From: Photorhabdus sp. CRCIA-P01
Lineage (GTDB): Bacteria; Pseudomonadota; Gammaproteobacteria; Enterobacterales; Enterobacteriaceae
NCBI RefSeq assembly: GCF_003545805.1
Contig: NZ_NMQR01000014.1
Coordinates: forward strand, 39,680-103,679
Reading direction: 5' to 3'
DNA: 64,000 bases
Under the pieces are notes generated by a model. The model made no database searches. It had not been told where the DNA came from and was given only the letters and a program-made list of their open reading frames with translations. Every line of letters starts with the position of its first letter. Position 1 is the first letter of the stretch. Position numbers and translations under genes: made by a program. Positions 1 through 11,358 of the stretch are shown in pieces.

Positions 1-1
1 G

Positions 2-757
2 GCACTGTTTGAAAATCCGTTGGCGGAACCTGGGCTATTGGGGGTCAGTAATGGTGCTGGTGTGGTAGTGGTGTTTTTGGTGCTGATGTTTCATGGCATT
101 GCGCCATTCTGGTTATTAAGTATTGGCGCCGTGCTCGGCGCACTGACTATCACAATGATATTGCTGACCTTTTCAAGAAATCGTTATCTGAATAATGCCC
201 GTTTGTTATTGGTAGGGGTTGCTTTTGGGGTTGTCTCTGGCGCGCTAATGACCTGGATGGTTTATTTTAGTACTAGCCTGGACTTGCGTCAGCTAATGTA
301 TTGGATGATGGGGAGTTTCAGTGGAATAGACTGGCGGCAGCAATGGTTGGTAGTTGCTTTGTTTCCTTTGATTATTTGGTTGAGCAGACAAGGAAAAGTA
401 CTTAATTTTCTTTCACTGGGAGAAACACAGGCCCAACAGTTAGGTATCTCACTTTATTATTGGCGTAATTTATTTGTCTTTGTTGTTGGGTTATTGGTTG
501 GGTTAAGTGTTGCACTTGCTGGAACAATTAGCTTTATTGGTTTGGTTATTCCACATATTTTGCGTTTATGCGGCCTGACAGATTATAAAACGCTACTGCC
601 TGCCTGTGTTCTATCCGGCGGTTATGGATTATTGCTGGCTGATCTGCTATCTCGTCTTAGCTTGAATAATGCAGAAGTACCGATTGGCGTTGTGACTGCA
701 ACATTGGGGGCGCCAGTATTCATTTGGTTATTATTGAGAGTCAGAGACTGGGGTTAA
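2..757 (+). CDS. btuC: Vitamin B12 ABC transporter permease BtuC (5' end outside window)
   Basis: Inner-membrane permease of the BtuCDF cobalamin importer. The reading frame is open from base 2 with [20 protein letters not shown], the conserved FecCD-permease segment, so about 75 N-terminal residues are missing compared with the usual ~326. Strongly hydrophobic segments follow, with the family motifs [28 protein letters not shown] and a C-terminal [19 protein letters not shown]. BtuD starts 4 bases after the stop, so the two are cotranscribed. E. coli has btuE between btuC and btuD; it is absent here. The BtuC assignment, rather than an iron-siderophore permease, rests on close resemblance to E. 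coli BtuC and on the btuD/nlpC context. Confidence 0.95.
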   Translation, partial: ALFENPLAEPGLLGVSNGAGVVVVFLVLMFHGIAPFWLLSIGAVLGALTITMILLTFSRNRYLNNARLLLVGVAFGVVSGALMTWMVYFSTSLDLRQLMYWMMGSFSGIDWRQQWLVVALFPLIIWLSRQGKVLNFLSLGETQAQQLGISLYYWRNLFVFVVGLLVGLSVALAGTISFIGLVIPHILRLCGLTDYKTLLPACVLSGGYGLLLADLLSRLSLNNAEVPIGVVTATLGAPVFIWLLLRVRDWG

Positions 758-761
758 GAAA

Positions 762-1538
762 GTGAATAATGTGCAAGTGACCAATCAGTTGATGGCTCTC
801 AATCAAGTATCAGTACGAAACCGATTAATGCCGCTGACAGCGTTGGTACAACAAGGTGAACAGATACATCTCATTGGTCCGAATGGTTCAGGAAAAAGTA
901 CACTATTGGCCTGTATGGCCGGTATCTTACCTCATAGTGGTGCAATCGATTTGCAACAAAAGTGTCTTAGTCAATATAGTCATTGCCAATTAGCACGTTA
1001 CAGAGCATGGCTTAGCCAGCAAATTTCTTCTGTGCCAATAATGCCGGTTTTTCAATATTTGCAACTACATTTAGCTGCCCATCTTGTTAATTATGAGGGT
1101 GTGTTGTCAGAACTCTGTTCCTTTTTTAAGTTGGGAAAGCTGCTAGAGACACCTGTAGGAAATCTGTCTGGTGGTGAATGGCAAAGGGTGCGATTAACCG
1201 GGGTTTTTTTACAAGTCTGGCCATCAATCAATTTGGAAGGCAAATTATTACTTTTGGATGAGCCTACGAATAATCTTGATATCACTCAGGTAGCAGTACT
1301 TGATCTGTTGGTAAAGAAATTCTGTGAACTTGGCGGAACCGTGGTCATGAGTGGTCATGATCTCAATCATAGCTATGATAAAGCTGATCGGATATGGCTG
1401 CTTGCTAATGGATCATTGGTGGCGAATGGAAAACCGGATGAGGTAATGACAGAAAATACACTCTCCAGCGTTTTTGCCGCTGATATCAAATGTGTGCCAG
1501 AAAAAGCAGATAAATATTGGTGGGTTTCGTTACCTTAA
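762..1538 (+). CDS. btuD: Vitamin B12 ABC transporter ATPase BtuD
   Basis: Cytoplasmic ATPase that powers BtuC. Walker A GPNGSGKST lies at residues 39-47, the ABC signature LSGGEWQRVRL near 135, Walker B LLLLDEPTNNLD near 165, and the switch His in MSGHDLNH. The GTG at 762 gives 258 aa, somewhat longer than the ~249 of E. coli. The ATG at 792 (MALNQVS) matches the usual BtuD start better and may be the real one. It follows btuC with a 4-base gap. No gene follows before the arn promoter region. Confidence 0.95.
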   Translation: MNNVQVTNQLMALNQVSVRNRLMPLTALVQQGEQIHLIGPNGSGKSTLLACMAGILPHSGAIDLQQKCLSQYSHCQLARYRAWLSQQISSVPIMPVFQYLQLHLAAHLVNYEGVLSELCSFFKLGKLLETPVGNLSGGEWQRVRLTGVFLQVWPSINLEGKLLLLDEPTNNLDITQVAVLDLLVKKFCELGGTVVMSGHDLNHSYDKADRIWLLANGSLVANGKPDEVMTENTLSSVFAADIKCVPEKADKYWWVSLP

Positions 1539-1626
1539 ATTACAGTTCAGTCTTATGTGCCTACCGTGAATCTGTACGTATCGTGGATTTATAGTAATTT
1601 CCACTTAATTTGCTAAATCATACCTG

Positions 1627-1661
1627 TGTTTACGATTCGTTCAGATATAGTCATCTAATAT
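1627..1661 (+). promoter_or_regulatory. Putative PhoP box and -10 of the arn operon
   Basis: TGTTTA-N5-CGTTCA at 1627-1643 matches the PhoP direct repeat (T/G)GTTTA-N5-(T/G)GTTTA at 10 of 12 positions. It is followed after 12 bases by TAATAT (1656-1661), the spacing seen in PhoP-activated promoters that lack a good -35. PhoPQ control of the arn (pbgPE) operon is known in Photorhabdus. Assigning this particular box is inference. Confidence 0.45.
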
Positions 1662-1695
1662 ATCGTTATATTATGAATGAATTGGACTGTGTTTT

Positions 1696-2841
1696 ATGGG
1701 TAGTTTTCTTCCATTTTCTCGTCCTGCGATAGGTGATGAAGAAATTCAGGCAGTAGAGAAGGTTCTTCGTTCGGGGTGGATTACAACAGGCCCGCGAAAT
1801 CATCAATTGGAACAGGACTTTTGCCGCATGTTTGGCTGCAAACATGCGATTGCATTGGCCTCTGCAACGGCGGGTATGCATCTGACACTCATGGCGTTGG
1901 GAATTGGTCCTGGTGATGAAGTGATTACACCGTCTCAAACTTGGGTTTCCACAATAAATATGATCTGTTTGCTTGGCGCTGAACCAATCATGATTGATGT
2001 TGATCGTCATACTTTAATGGTCGATGCGCAGACAGTGAAAAAGGCGATGACTTCCAGAACCAAAGCGATTATTCCTGTTCATTATGCTGGTGCGCCTTGT
2101 GACTTAGATGCATTGCGTGGGATTGCTCAGGATGCGGGCATTCCATTGATTGAGGACGCGGCTCATGCATTAGGAACCCGTTATAAGAATGAATGGATTG
2201 GTGAGCATGGCACAGCGATTTTTTCTTTTCATGCCATAAAAAATGCCACTTGTGCGGAAGGGGGGTTAATTGCTACTGATAATAATGAACTTATTGAACG
2301 AATTCGTTGTCTAAAGTTTCATGGATTGGGTATTGATGCTTTTGACCGTCAGATTCAAGGCAGGAGACCACAGGCAGAAGTCATAGAACCGGGTTACAAA
2401 TATAATTTATCTGATATTCATGCTGCGATTGCCGTTGTGCAATTAAGTAAATTGGAATCAATGAATATTCGCCGCCGGCAAATTGTGGCTCGTTATTCAG
2501 CGGCATTAAAAGATTTGCCTTTGCAGATGTTAAGTGTGCCCGATTATGAGCATATGCATGCACATCATCTATTTATGGTGCGGATTAATAAGGATGTTTG
2601 TGGCATTGATCGCGACACATTAATGGAACGTTTGAAAAATAAGAACATTGGCACAGGTTTGCATTTCAGAGCTGCACATACACAAAGATATTATCGGGAT
2701 AGGTATCCGCAGTTGTCATTGCCTGAATCAGAATGGAATTCAGTAACACTTTGTTCATTGCCACTCTTTCCTGATATGAGTGATGACGATGTAGATCGTG
2801 TCACTAATGCTTTACAAGAAATTATTTCGGAGCACAGATAA
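1696..2841 (+). CDS. arnB: UDP-Ara4O aminotransferase ArnB
   Basis: PLP enzyme that transfers an amino group from glutamate to UDP-4-keto-arabinose, giving UDP-L-Ara4N for lipid A modification and polymyxin resistance. It belongs to the DegT/DnrJ/EryC1 sugar aminotransferases. The Schiff-base lysine is K182 in [14 protein letters not shown], and the N-terminal motif [14 protein letters not shown] is typical of ArnB. The length of 381 aa fits the family (~380-385). It is the first gene of a tight seven-gene operon behind a PhoP-like box, and ArnC starts directly after its stop codon. Confidence 0.97.
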   Translation: MGSFLPFSRPAIGDEEIQAVEKVLRSGWITTGPRNHQLEQDFCRMFGCKHAIALASATAGMHLTLMALGIGPGDEVITPSQTWVSTINMICLLGAEPIMIDVDRHTLMVDAQTVKKAMTSRTKAIIPVHYAGAPCDLDALRGIAQDAGIPLIEDAAHALGTRYKNEWIGEHGTAIFSFHAIKNATCAEGGLIATDNNELIERIRCLKFHGLGIDAFDRQIQGRRPQAEVIEPGYKYNLSDIHAAIAVVQLSKLESMNIRRRQIVARYSAALKDLPLQMLSVPDYEHMHAHHLFMVRINKDVCGIDRDTLMERLKNKNIGTGLHFRAAHTQRYYRDRYPQLSLPESEWNSVTLCSLPLFPDMSDDDVDRVTNALQEIISEHR

Positions 2842-3822
2842 GTGTCATTTGAACAAATTAAAAAAGTTTCTGTTGTTATTCCAATTTATAACGAAGAAGA
2901 AAGTTTGCCTCTTTTATTGGAGAGAACCTTAGCAGCCTGTAAACAATTGACTCAGGAATATGAGCTTATTCTGGTGGATGATGGTAGTAGTGATAAATCT
3001 GCGGAAATTCTGATTCAGGCTGCGGAACAATCTGAAAATCATATTATTGCTATTTTACTTAATCGTAATTATGGTCAGCATTCAGCGATTATGGCGGGGT
3101 TTAATCAGGTCAATGGCGATTTAGTTATTACGCTTGATGCTGATTTACAGAATCCGCCAGAAGAGATCCCCCGTCTTGTTAAAACGGCTGAACAAGGTTA
3201 TGACGTTGTGGGTACTCGCCGGGCTAATCGGCAGGATTCTCTGTTTCGTAAAACAGCTTCAAAAATCATCAATACTATGATTACTAAAGCAACAGGCCGT
3301 TCTATGGGTGATTATGGCTGTATGCTCCGTGCCTATCGTCGCCATATTGTGGAAGCCATGTTGCAGTGCCATGAACGCAGCACCTTTATTCCTATTCTGG
3401 CAAATACTTTTGCCCGTAAAACCATTGAGATTGATGTTGCTCATGCGGAGCGTGAATTTGGTGATTCCAAATATAGCTTCATGAAGCTGATTAATCTGAT
3501 GTATGACTTGCTGACCTGCCTGACAACAGCACCTTTGCGTTTGCTGAGTGTGGTAGGCAGTGTGATTGCAGTTTCTGGTTTTTTGCTGGCTGTATTATTG
3601 ATGGTTTTACGTCTGATTTTCGGTGCCATATGGGCAGCGGAAGGGGTATTTACTCTGTTTGCTCTCCTTTTCATATTTATTGGCGCGCAGTTCGTCGCGA
3701 TGGGCTTATTAGGTGAATACATAGGTCGTATCTATAACGATGTTCGTGCACGCCCTCGTTATTTTATTCAAAAAGTGGTCGGAGACAAAAGACCAACGAC
3801 AACCAGGAAGAGTACTAAATGA
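2842..3822 (+). CDS. arnC: Undecaprenyl-phosphate Ara4FN transferase ArnC
   Basis: GT2-family glycosyltransferase that moves 4-formamido-arabinose from UDP to undecaprenyl phosphate at the inner membrane. The N-terminal GT-A domain shows [25 protein letters not shown] and the metal-binding [12 protein letters not shown]. Two transmembrane helices follow at about residues 235-295. The 326 aa length fits the family. The start is GTG immediately after the arnB stop, and the 3' end overlaps arnA by four bases, which suggests translational coupling. Confidence 0.97.
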   Translation: MSFEQIKKVSVVIPIYNEEESLPLLLERTLAACKQLTQEYELILVDDGSSDKSAEILIQAAEQSENHIIAILLNRNYGQHSAIMAGFNQVNGDLVITLDADLQNPPEEIPRLVKTAEQGYDVVGTRRANRQDSLFRKTASKIINTMITKATGRSMGDYGCMLRAYRRHIVEAMLQCHERSTFIPILANTFARKTIEIDVAHAEREFGDSKYSFMKLINLMYDLLTCLTTAPLRLLSVVGSVIAVSGFLLAVLLMVLRLIFGAIWAAEGVFTLFALLFIFIGAQFVAMGLLGEYIGRIYNDVRARPRYFIQKVVGDKRPTTTRKSTK

Positions 3823-5801
3823 AAGCAATTGTATTTGCCTATCATGATATCGGCTGTGTCGGGATCAATGCTTTAACTAAAGCGGGTTTTGATATTCAGG
3901 CGGTATTTACCCATACAGATGATCCTAATGAAAACCATTTTTTCTCTTCTGTTGCCCGTTTAAGTGCAGATTTGGCGCTGCCGGTTTTTGCGCCAGAAAA
4001 CGTTAACCATCCACTGTGGATTGAACGTATCCGGGAGTTGAAACCTGATGTGATTTTCTCTTTTTATTACCGAGATATGTTGAGCGAAGATATTTTATCG
4101 CTGGCGAGCACAGGTGCATTTAATCTGCATGGTTCACTGTTGCCAAAATACCGTGGTCGTGCCCCTATTAACTGGGCGATTTTAAATGGTGAAGTGGAAA
4201 CAGGTGTAACCCTGCATAAAATGGTGTTGAAACCTGATGCAGGGGATATTATTGCTCAACATAAGGTTGCTATTGCAGAGACAGATACCGCGTTGACTTT
4301 GCACGGTAAAATTCGTGAAGCAGCGGAAAAACTGTTTGATCAAATATTACCTCGGATCAAAGCAGGAACTTATCCTGCCATACCTCAAGATGAAAGACAG
4401 GCAACTTACTTTGGGCGCCGTACTGCTGCGGATGGTGAGATTGACTGGCACAAATCAGCCATGGAAATTAACAATCTTGTCAGGGCAGTCACCGAGCCAT
4501 ATCCTGGGGCATTTACTTTCTTGGGTGAGGGTAAGATTACTATCTGGCGCGCCTCCCCGTTGAATGAGACGCATGACAAACAGCCGGGAACAGTATTATC
4601 GGTAGATCCGTTAATTATTGCCTGTGGAAAAGGCGCGTTAGAAATTATCAATGGGCAAAGTGAATCGGGTTTGTATGTTCAGGGCCACCGTCTGGCAGTA
4701 GATATGAGCATTGTGACTGATGTACGTGTTGGCCCAAAGGCAACCACTCAAATTAGCCACCGGAAACGTGTGTTAATTCTCGGTGTGAATGGCTTTATCG
4801 GTAATCATCTAACAGAACGTCTATTACGTGATGGCAACTATGATATTTATGGCATGGATATCGGTTCTTCCGCCATTGAGCGTTTTATTGGCGATCCGCG
4901 TTTTCACTTCATTGAAGGTGATGTCAATATCCATACTGAATGGATCGAATATCACATTAAAAAGTGTGATGTCGTTTTGCCATTGGTAGCTATTGCGACT
5001 CCAATTGAATATACCCGTAATCCGCTGCGTGTATTTGAATTGGATTTTGAAGAGAATTTAAAGATTGTCCGTTATTGCGTTAAATACAATAAACGAATTA
5101 TATTCCCGTCCACATCAGAAGTTTATGGAATGTGTGATGATAAAGAATTTGATGAAGATGATTCTCGTCTGATTGTTGGCCCGATTAATAAACAGCGCTG
5201 GATCTATTCTGTCTCCAAACAATTATTAGATCGAGTTATCTGGGCATATGGTGAGAAAGAGGGGCTCAAATTCACGCTATTTCGTCCATTTAACTGGATG
5301 GGGCCACGTTTGGATAATTTGAACTCTGCACGTATTGGCAGTTCCAGAGCGATCACACAATTAATATTGAACTTAGTTGAGGGCTCACCGATCAAACTGG
5401 TAGATGGTGGTGAACAGAAACGCTGCTTTACCGATATTAATGATGGTATTGAGGCGCTGTTTCGTATTATTGAAAACCGAGATGGGTTATGTGACGGTCA
5501 AATTATCAATATTGGCAATCCAACTAATGAAGCCAGTATTCGTCAATTGGCGGAAATATTACTTGATAGCTTTGAAAACCATGAATTGAGAGATAATTTT
5601 CCTCCGTTTGCTGGATTTAAAAAAATTGAAAGTGGCAGTTACTACGGTAAAGGTTATCAGGATGTTGAACACCGTAAGCCAAGTATTAAAAATGCGGAGC
5701 GGTTGCTAGGTTGGAAACCAACCATTGACATGAAACAGACGATAAATGAAACACTGGATTTCTTCTTGCGTGGTGCAGTGGAAGAATTAGGGAAAAATTA
5801 A
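3819..5801 (+). CDS. arnA: Bifunctional UDP-Ara4N formyltransferase / UDP-GlcA decarboxylase ArnA
   Basis: Two-domain cytoplasmic enzyme of Ara4N synthesis. Residues 1-300 are a 10-formyl-THF formyltransferase with the catalytic triad N102, H104 ([13 protein letters not shown]) and D140. Residues 315-660 are an SDR-type UDP-glucuronate C4''-oxidative decarboxylase with the NAD-binding [10 protein letters not shown] and a YSVSK active-site motif. The length of 660 aa equals E. coli ArnA. It overlaps arnC by 4 bases and arnD by 1 base. Confidence 0.98.
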   Translation: MKAIVFAYHDIGCVGINALTKAGFDIQAVFTHTDDPNENHFFSSVARLSADLALPVFAPENVNHPLWIERIRELKPDVIFSFYYRDMLSEDILSLASTGAFNLHGSLLPKYRGRAPINWAILNGEVETGVTLHKMVLKPDAGDIIAQHKVAIAETDTALTLHGKIREAAEKLFDQILPRIKAGTYPAIPQDERQATYFGRRTAADGEIDWHKSAMEINNLVRAVTEPYPGAFTFLGEGKITIWRASPLNETHDKQPGTVLSVDPLIIACGKGALEIINGQSESGLYVQGHRLAVDMSIVTDVRVGPKATTQISHRKRVLILGVNGFIGNHLTERLLRDGNYDIYGMDIGSSAIERFIGDPRFHFIEGDVNIHTEWIEYHIKKCDVVLPLVAIATPIEYTRNPLRVFELDFEENLKIVRYCVKYNKRIIFPSTSEVYGMCDDKEFDEDDSRLIVGPINKQRWIYSVSKQLLDRVIWAYGEKEGLKFTLFRPFNWMGPRLDNLNSARIGSSRAITQLILNLVEGSPIKLVDGGEQKRCFTDINDGIEALFRIIENRDGLCDGQIINIGNPTNEASIRQLAEILLDSFENHELRDNFPPFAGFKKIESGSYYGKGYQDVEHRKPSIKNAERLLGWKPTIDMKQTINETLDFFLRGAVEELGKN

Positions 5802-6694
5802 TGAAACAAATTGGCTTGAGAGTTGATGTGGATACCTATCGAGGAACCGTTGAAGGGGTACCACAATTGCTCAAAATTTTGGCAAAACATCAGATTCAGG
5901 CCAGTTTTTTCTTTAGTGTTGGGCCGGATAATATGGGGCGCCATTTGTGGCGTCTTTTGCGGCCAAAATTCTTATGGAAAATGTTGAGGTCAAATGCAGC
6001 GTCTCTGTATGGTCTTGATATTTTACTGGCGGGGACTGCATGGCCGGGTAAGAAGATTGCTAAAGACTTAGGCTACTTGATGAAGCAAACTTTGGATGCA
6101 GGCCATGAAGTGGGTCTGCATGCTTGGGATCATCAGCGTTGGCAGGCGAAAGTTGGCCGTTGGTCTGAAGCTCAGTTAACAGAGCAGGTTAAACTGGGAG
6201 TGGATGCATTGGTACAGGCAATTGGCCAACGAGTAACTTGTTCTGCTGTTGCTGGTTGGCGGGCGGATGAACGCGTACTCGCGGTAAAGCAACAGTTTGG
6301 TTTTGATTACAACAGCGATTGTCGGGGAATTCATCCATTCAGGCCCATTTTGCCTGATGGTACTCTTGGTACCGTGCAAATTCCGGTGACATTGCCAACT
6401 TATGACGAAGTGATAGGAATTCAGGTTAAAGATGAAGATTTTAACCAGTTTATTCTTAATGAGATAAAAAACAGCCATGGAGTTCCGGTATATACCATCC
6501 ATACGGAAGTAGAAGGGATGTCCAAGTCCACAGAATTTGCAAAGCTGTTGGAGATGGTTCATCGGGAAAACATACAATTTTGTGCATTGAGTCATCTGCT
6601 GCCTGAAAATATACAACAACTTCCTGTCGGGAGAATTGTTCGTTCCGAATTTTCCGGCAGAGAAGGATGGTTAGGATGCCAACAAGAGGTTTAA
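5801..6694 (+). CDS. arnD: Undecaprenyl-phosphate Ara4FN deformylase ArnD
   Basis: Polysaccharide-deacetylase (NodB-like) enzyme that removes the formyl group from undecaprenyl-phosphate Ara4FN so the amino sugar can be flipped and transferred. The N-terminus [12 protein letters not shown] carries the metal-binding Asp residues, [13 protein letters not shown] supplies the His ligands, and [10 protein letters not shown] is a typical C-terminal motif. It is 297 aa, the usual length. The ATG overlaps the arnA stop (TAATG). Confidence 0.96.
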   Translation: MKQIGLRVDVDTYRGTVEGVPQLLKILAKHQIQASFFFSVGPDNMGRHLWRLLRPKFLWKMLRSNAASLYGLDILLAGTAWPGKKIAKDLGYLMKQTLDAGHEVGLHAWDHQRWQAKVGRWSEAQLTEQVKLGVDALVQAIGQRVTCSAVAGWRADERVLAVKQQFGFDYNSDCRGIHPFRPILPDGTLGTVQIPVTLPTYDEVIGIQVKDEDFNQFILNEIKNSHGVPVYTIHTEVEGMSKSTEFAKLLEMVHRENIQFCALSHLLPENIQQLPVGRIVRSEFSGREGWLGCQQEV

Positions 6695-6701
6695 CTTATA
6701 T

Positions 6702-8363
6702 ATGTTAAATAATCGGGCGTGTAAAGTGGGGGCCTTTTTGATGGCTCTTTTTTTTGTCCTTACCTATTTATTACCCCTTAATGGCCGTCTGCTATGGCAG
6801 CCTGATGAAACCCGTTATGCAGAAATCAGTCGTGAAATGCTGCAACGAGGAGATTGGATTGTTCCGTATTTGCTGGATATTCGTTATTTTGAAAAGCCTG
6901 TAGCGGGTTATTGGATTAATAATATTAGCCAATGGATTTTTGGCGATAATAATTTTGCTGTCCGTTTTGGATCGGTTTTTTGTATTTTTATCAGCGCAAT
7001 TTTATTATATCGACTTGCTATGATGATGTGGCATAACCGGCATATTGCTTTTGCTACTAGCCTTATCTACATCTCAATGTTTCTGGTATTTGCCATTGGC
7101 ACTTATAGCGTACTCGATCCGATGTTTTCTTTGTGGGTAACGGCTGCCATGATGTGTAGCTTCTGGGCGCTAAAAACAGACTGTACCAGACGGCGGATAA
7201 TGGCATATTTGGTGCTTGGTTTGTGCTGCGGTATGGGTTTTATGACTAAAGGGTTTCTGGCATTGGCTGTTCCGGTCATTGTGATGTTGCCCATTGTCAT
7301 TTATCAGAAACGGGTCCTGCAAATAGTCTACTTTGGCCCACTTGCTATTATTTCGGCGATAGCAATCAGTTTACCGTGGGTGATTGCAATTGCGCTACGT
7401 GAGCCTGACTATTGGCACTATTTCTTCTGGGTTGAACATATTAAGCGTTTTTCTTCCGATGATGCACAGCATATTGCACCATTCTGGTATTACATACCCA
7501 TTCTTATTTTTGGTGTGATCCCGTGGTTAGGATTATTACCCGGGGCGGTGATTAAAAGTTGGAAAGAAAGAAAATCCAATCCTGAAATGTTTTTTCTACT
7601 TTGCTGGTTTGTCGTGCCATTGTTATTTTTCAGTATTGCGAAGGGAAAATTACCAACTTATATCCTGCCCTGTATGGCGCCATTAGCAATGATGATGGCT
7701 AAATTTGGTGTCGATTGCGTCAAAAATGGCAAGGTGAAGTTACTTAAGATCAATGGAATGGTTAACGTATTTATTGGTTTGTTGGCGGTAATGGTTCTGT
7801 TTGCTATGGAAGCAGTGACAAAACACTCTTTATATCAGCCATCAGAATGGTCTAAATGGGTTTTAGCGATTGTTGCTTTTGGTATTTGGGGAATTATCGG
7901 TTATCTGTGTTTTGCGTTGAATGGGAAATACTGGTTATGGGCAGCGTTTTGTTCCGTTGTTGTCAGTTTAGTGATAGGAAATACTTTGCCTGAAAATACC
8001 GTTAATTCCAAATTACCTCAGAATTTTATTAAGTTACACCATCAGGAACTTGCAGACAGTCGCTATATCTTATCGGAAAGTGTTGGTCTTGCGACCAGTG
8101 TCGCTTGGGAGATGAAGCGTAGTGATATTTATATGTTTGAACGTTGGGGAGAGCTGGAATATGGGTTGAATTATCCAGATAGCCGATATCGATATATCAG
8201 CTATAAAGATTTTCCGCAATGGTTAGAGAAAGCGCGTAAAGAAGGGCGGGTGTCAGTACTCTTTCATTTATATAAAAATGAGAAATTACCTGATTTGCCA
8301 AAAGCAGATCAAATTAGTCGCAATTATCGCTTTGCTATTTTGGTTTATGAGAAGCGACCATGA
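6702..8363 (+). CDS. arnT: Lipid A Ara4N transferase ArnT
   Basis: Polytopic GT83 glycosyltransferase that transfers Ara4N from undecaprenyl phosphate to lipid A phosphates on the periplasmic side. The first periplasmic loop has the conserved [21 protein letters not shown] and [10 protein letters not shown], which hold the catalytic acidic residues. About 12 hydrophobic helices are followed by a periplasmic C-terminal domain. It is 553 aa (family ~550). It starts 7 bases after arnD and overlaps arnE by 4 bases. Confidence 0.97.
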   Translation: MLNNRACKVGAFLMALFFVLTYLLPLNGRLLWQPDETRYAEISREMLQRGDWIVPYLLDIRYFEKPVAGYWINNISQWIFGDNNFAVRFGSVFCIFISAILLYRLAMMMWHNRHIAFATSLIYISMFLVFAIGTYSVLDPMFSLWVTAAMMCSFWALKTDCTRRRIMAYLVLGLCCGMGFMTKGFLALAVPVIVMLPIVIYQKRVLQIVYFGPLAIISAIAISLPWVIAIALREPDYWHYFFWVEHIKRFSSDDAQHIAPFWYYIPILIFGVIPWLGLLPGAVIKSWKERKSNPEMFFLLCWFVVPLLFFSIAKGKLPTYILPCMAPLAMMMAKFGVDCVKNGKVKLLKINGMVNVFIGLLAVMVLFAMEAVTKHSLYQPSEWSKWVLAIVAFGIWGIIGYLCFALNGKYWLWAAFCSVVVSLVIGNTLPENTVNSKLPQNFIKLHHQELADSRYILSESVGLATSVAWEMKRSDIYMFERWGELEYGLNYPDSRYRYISYKDFPQWLEKARKEGRVSVLFHLYKNEKLPDLPKADQISRNYRFAILVYEKRP

Positions 8364-8701
8364 TAAGTTTCGCTTTATTGTTGCTGGTTAGCTTGCTGAC
8401 ATGTGCTGGTCAGTTATGTCAGAAACAGGCTGTGATGTGTTGGCGGAGTGATATTTATCAGCGAGCATCTGCGCTGAAATGGTTGATAGGAGCTGTGATT
8501 CTATTGGCTGTTGGCATGTTATTTTGGCTGCGTTTATTGCAGATATTGCCGTTAGGAATTGCTTATCCAATGTTGAGTATAAATTTTATCATGGTCACTT
8601 TGGCGGGGAAATTTTTCTATCAGGAAAAAGCGGGCAGAAAACATTGGAGTGGAGTTGTGTTTATCATGTTGGGAATTTTGCTGATGAGTTTGAATGGATG
8701 A
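8360..8701 (+). CDS. arnE: Ara4N-phosphoundecaprenol flippase subunit ArnE
   Basis: Small multidrug resistance (EmrE)-type protein of 113 aa with four predicted helices. It pairs with ArnF to flip undecaprenyl-phosphate-Ara4N across the inner membrane. [10 protein letters not shown] in helix 1 and [14 protein letters not shown] in helix 3 are ArnE hallmarks. The start overlaps arnT (ATGA) and the stop overlaps the arnF ATG. Confidence 0.95.
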   Translation: MISFALLLLVSLLTCAGQLCQKQAVMCWRSDIYQRASALKWLIGAVILLAVGMLFWLRLLQILPLGIAYPMLSINFIMVTLAGKFFYQEKAGRKHWSGVVFIMLGILLMSLNG

Positions 8702-9078
8702 AAGGTTATATTTGGGGATTAGTTAGCGTATTACTGGTGACAATAGCCCAGTTATTACTGAAATGGGGTGTTGTCAATTTGCCAGTGTTGAATCTTGGTT
8801 TGCATTGGTTTGATATTGAGTGGCTATGGAGTCATCGCCATTCTCTGGTGACGGTAATGGCGGGTCTGGCTGGATATCTATTATCTATGCTGTGCTGGTT
8901 ATTTACGCTAAAATATTTACCATTAAATAAAGCCTATCCGTTAATAAGCTTAAGTTATGTCTTTGTCTATTTAATGGCGGCTTTATTGCCTTGGTTTGAT
9001 GAAACCATCACATTATTGAAAAGCACAGGTGTGATTTTTATTTTGTGGGGTGTCTGGTTGATTAGCCGTCCAGAATGA
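8698..9078 (+). CDS. arnF: Ara4N-phosphoundecaprenol flippase subunit ArnF
   Basis: Second subunit of the flippase: 126 aa, four helices, EmrE-like. I start it at the ATG at 8698 ([13 protein letters not shown]), which overlaps the arnE stop as ATGA and gives the normal family length. The frame is open further upstream, but that part lies inside arn[22 protein letters not shown] is the conserved segment. It is the last arn gene; only about 100 bases separate it from nlpC. Confidence 0.94.
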   Translation: MKGYIWGLVSVLLVTIAQLLLKWGVVNLPVLNLGLHWFDIEWLWSHRHSLVTVMAGLAGYLLSMLCWLFTLKYLPLNKAYPLISLSYVFVYLMAALLPWFDETITLLKSTGVIFILWGVWLISRPE

Positions 9079-9184
9079 AGAATAAAATAACTATTTGGCT
9101 ATTTTACTTAAAGTACGGCCTTGTTTTTTTATTGAGTGCCGGATAGAGTTAGCTTATTTTTCTGATCTTATGAGGAGGGGGATA

Positions 9185-9670
9185 ATGATAATAAGAACAA
9201 AAGAGTTGCTCCTGTTGCTCAGTCTGTTACTTATTGGCTGTTCCAGTCATTTCCCTAGGACTCCGGCTCCGGCGTTAAAAACGGTGCTTTCTGATCCAAT
9301 CATGGTGATTTTTCAGCTTAAGGAGCAGCTTAATCAATGGCGTGGTACACCATATCATTATGGTGGGATGGATCGTCGGGGGGTAGATTGTTCTGGTTTT
9401 GTTTACCGTACTTTCAGTGACCGGTTTGATATTCAGTTACCCCGTACTACCGGCGGGCAAATAAAATTAGGGACCCGCATTGATAAAAGCGATTTAATGC
9501 CGGGTGATTTGGTCTTTTTCAGAACAGGTAGTGGTGAGCATGGGTTACATGTTGGCATTTATGATGCCAATAACCAGTTTATTCATGCGTCAACCCATAA
9601 AGGTGTTACTCGTTCATCTATGAATAATGTTTACTGGAAAAAAGCTTTTTGGCAAGCTCGTAGAATTTAA
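9185..9670 (+). CDS. nlpC: NlpC/P60 family peptidoglycan hydrolase lipoprotein
   Basis: Outer-membrane lipoprotein with an NlpC/P60 cysteine peptidase domain. The signal ends in a lipobox LLIGC with lipidated C19. The catalytic Cys is C69 in GVDCSGFV, and the catalytic His is in GLHVGIYD. The C-terminus NVYWKKAFWQARRI closely resembles E. coli NlpC. The start is the ATG at 9185, preceded by a strong GAGGAGG; an upstream extension of the frame to 9095 has no such site. E. coli nlpC follows btuD directly; here the arn operon lies between. Confidence 0.93.
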   Translation: MIIRTKELLLLLSLLLIGCSSHFPRTPAPALKTVLSDPIMVIFQLKEQLNQWRGTPYHYGGMDRRGVDCSGFVYRTFSDRFDIQLPRTTGGQIKLGTRIDKSDLMPGDLVFFRTGSGEHGLHVGIYDANNQFIHASTHKGVTRSSMNNVYWKKAFWQARRI

Positions 9671-10332
9671 ATACATTTTTATCAATGATCTGTAGAAATT
9701 GTTGTTAATTGGGATAGCAGTTATATTTAATTGTTAGTAATTATGGCAGTAAATAAATTATCCATACTGCATTTAACTTGGTCAGAGAATACCTGATTTT
9801 GATTTAAGCTATATTAGCTAAAAAATCTTAAAAATAAATAACCAGTTATTTAGATATAGGAGTCTGGTTAAAATATCTATAATGGTATTATTTGGTTTTT
9901 ATTTTCATTGTGGCACTATTTTAACTTGTAATAATACTCGTCTTTTTTATGAATTGTTGGATTAAAATATTTATTGTCTTATAGTGATATCTTTAAATTT
10001 AGTAATATATTCTTGCATATTTTCAATAAGTTTTATATTTAAAAAATAAAATGCCATCAATGCCAAGTGCAATAAAAAACTCAAACATTATTTATTAATC
10101 CAACTTGTTTTTATGAGTTATATTTTTGTTTGCTTGATTAAACTGATAAGTGTATTTTTTAAGGTGAAATATAAATAACTGTTCTGTGAAACACAATTAT
10201 TTAAAACAGTTTTTCATTTGCGCGCCATAAATATTATTTATTAACCGGGGGGCTTTTTATCTACCAGAAATAAATTATATTTTGGTGAAGAGAACAGACC
10301 TAATAACTTAAATCATTGTAAGAGGAAAACTG
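9671..10332 (+). other. AT-rich intergenic region, no gene seen
   Basis: These 662 bases are very AT-rich and hold no reading frame with a plausible start or family resemblance on either strand. CCGGGGGGCTTTTTAT near 10245 is a local GC spot, not a convincing hairpin. The last bases carry AAGAGGAAAAC, the ribosome binding site of the next gene. The composition suggests acquired DNA at a boundary with the accessory stretch that follows. Confidence 0.6.
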
Positions 10333-11262
10333 ATGACAGATAAACAATCTTATTCACCTGAAATAAAATATTCTTCGTGGGCGCCTAATGATGTTCCGCT
10401 ATTTATCATACTTGGACAATCAAATAGTTATGGTCATGGAACACAATTACCACAAGATGAAGAAATTACCCAAGGTTTAAAAAACGTATTCACATTATCT
10501 CTGCCAGAAGTTTACAGCGTTGACTTTCCTGCAATTAACTGGACAGGGCTGACTAGTTTTGGGAATGCTAATATTGGCGCTCCTGTCGGTTTATCTCTTG
10601 GCAATCAGGATCACGCAGTCAATGCCGCCAATCGTTTCGCCAAGTTCTGGCAAGACCATATTGACGAAGGTAATGCGCTTAATTTACCTGAACTTTATGT
10701 CATTTTGATGGGTTGGGGCGGTCAGGGTATGTATCTGGGTTATCCACCGTATAACCGTTGGGCTCCTGAACGAGATCCCTGCGATGTGGAATCGCTCTAT
10801 CCCCGCGCGGTCAGAACTTTGCGCATGGCAGTCGAATCGTTGCGTAAACTAGGCAAAAATCCTCGCATTTTGGCTGTCCATTGGAACCAATGGGAAGCAG
10901 AAACCGAAAGTTTATTCGCAGCACAGGCATCAGAGTGGAATTTTACCCGCATCATTACAGGTATCAGTGATGCTTTGGGTTCTCGCAGTATACCGTGGAG
11001 GCTGTATTATCCACTTTCGGTTGCGTTTGATCCCATTAACACCAGTTATGTGCTTGAGGCAATCAAGAATGTCATCGCTGATGATCCCCAATACCGAACA
11101 TTGATTGATGCACGGAATTCGCCCGACTATACCGGAAAGGCGACTGAGTTTGGTGTTTTTCTGCCTGATAGTATTCATTATGATGGTAAAACCCAGACAT
11201 GGTTTGCCCAACAGGAATGGGAATTGATTTTATCTGGTTATAAAGGGGTTGAACTATCATAG
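10333..11262 (+). CDS. SGNH-type esterase, sialate O-acetylesterase-like
   Basis: A 309-aa protein with no signal peptide. Residues 25-31 read IILGQSN, the block I motif of SGNH hydrolases of the carbohydrate esterase 6 / sialate-O-acetylesterase type, with nucleophile S30. Near the C-terminus D279-S-I-H282 supplies the Asp and His of the triad. A middle segment VILMGWGGQGMYLG could carry the oxyanion Gly. It therefore probably removes acyl groups from a carbohydrate or a small ester, in the cytoplasm. The substrate is unknown. It stands alone, with 660 empty bases before it and a toxin-antitoxin pair after. Confidence 0.7.
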   Translation: MTDKQSYSPEIKYSSWAPNDVPLFIILGQSNSYGHGTQLPQDEEITQGLKNVFTLSLPEVYSVDFPAINWTGLTSFGNANIGAPVGLSLGNQDHAVNAANRFAKFWQDHIDEGNALNLPELYVILMGWGGQGMYLGYPPYNRWAPERDPCDVESLYPRAVRTLRMAVESLRKLGKNPRILAVHWNQWEAETESLFAAQASEWNFTRIITGISDALGSRSIPWRLYYPLSVAFDPINTSYVLEAIKNVIADDPQYRTLIDARNSPDYTGKATEFGVFLPDSIHYDGKTQTWFAQQEWELILSGYKGVELS

Positions 11263-11358
11263 GATTAATCATCTAGGAGATATCAAGATGGCGGCTGAGG
11301 CTGTCATCTGTTATCAGGCAGAAAATAATACATTCTTAGGTGCTCATGTGTGCCTTTT

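Noticed and set aside
8479..8697. Longer N-terminus for ArnF
   Set aside because: This part lies in arnE in another frame; the ATG at 8698 gives the normal length and an ATGA overlap.
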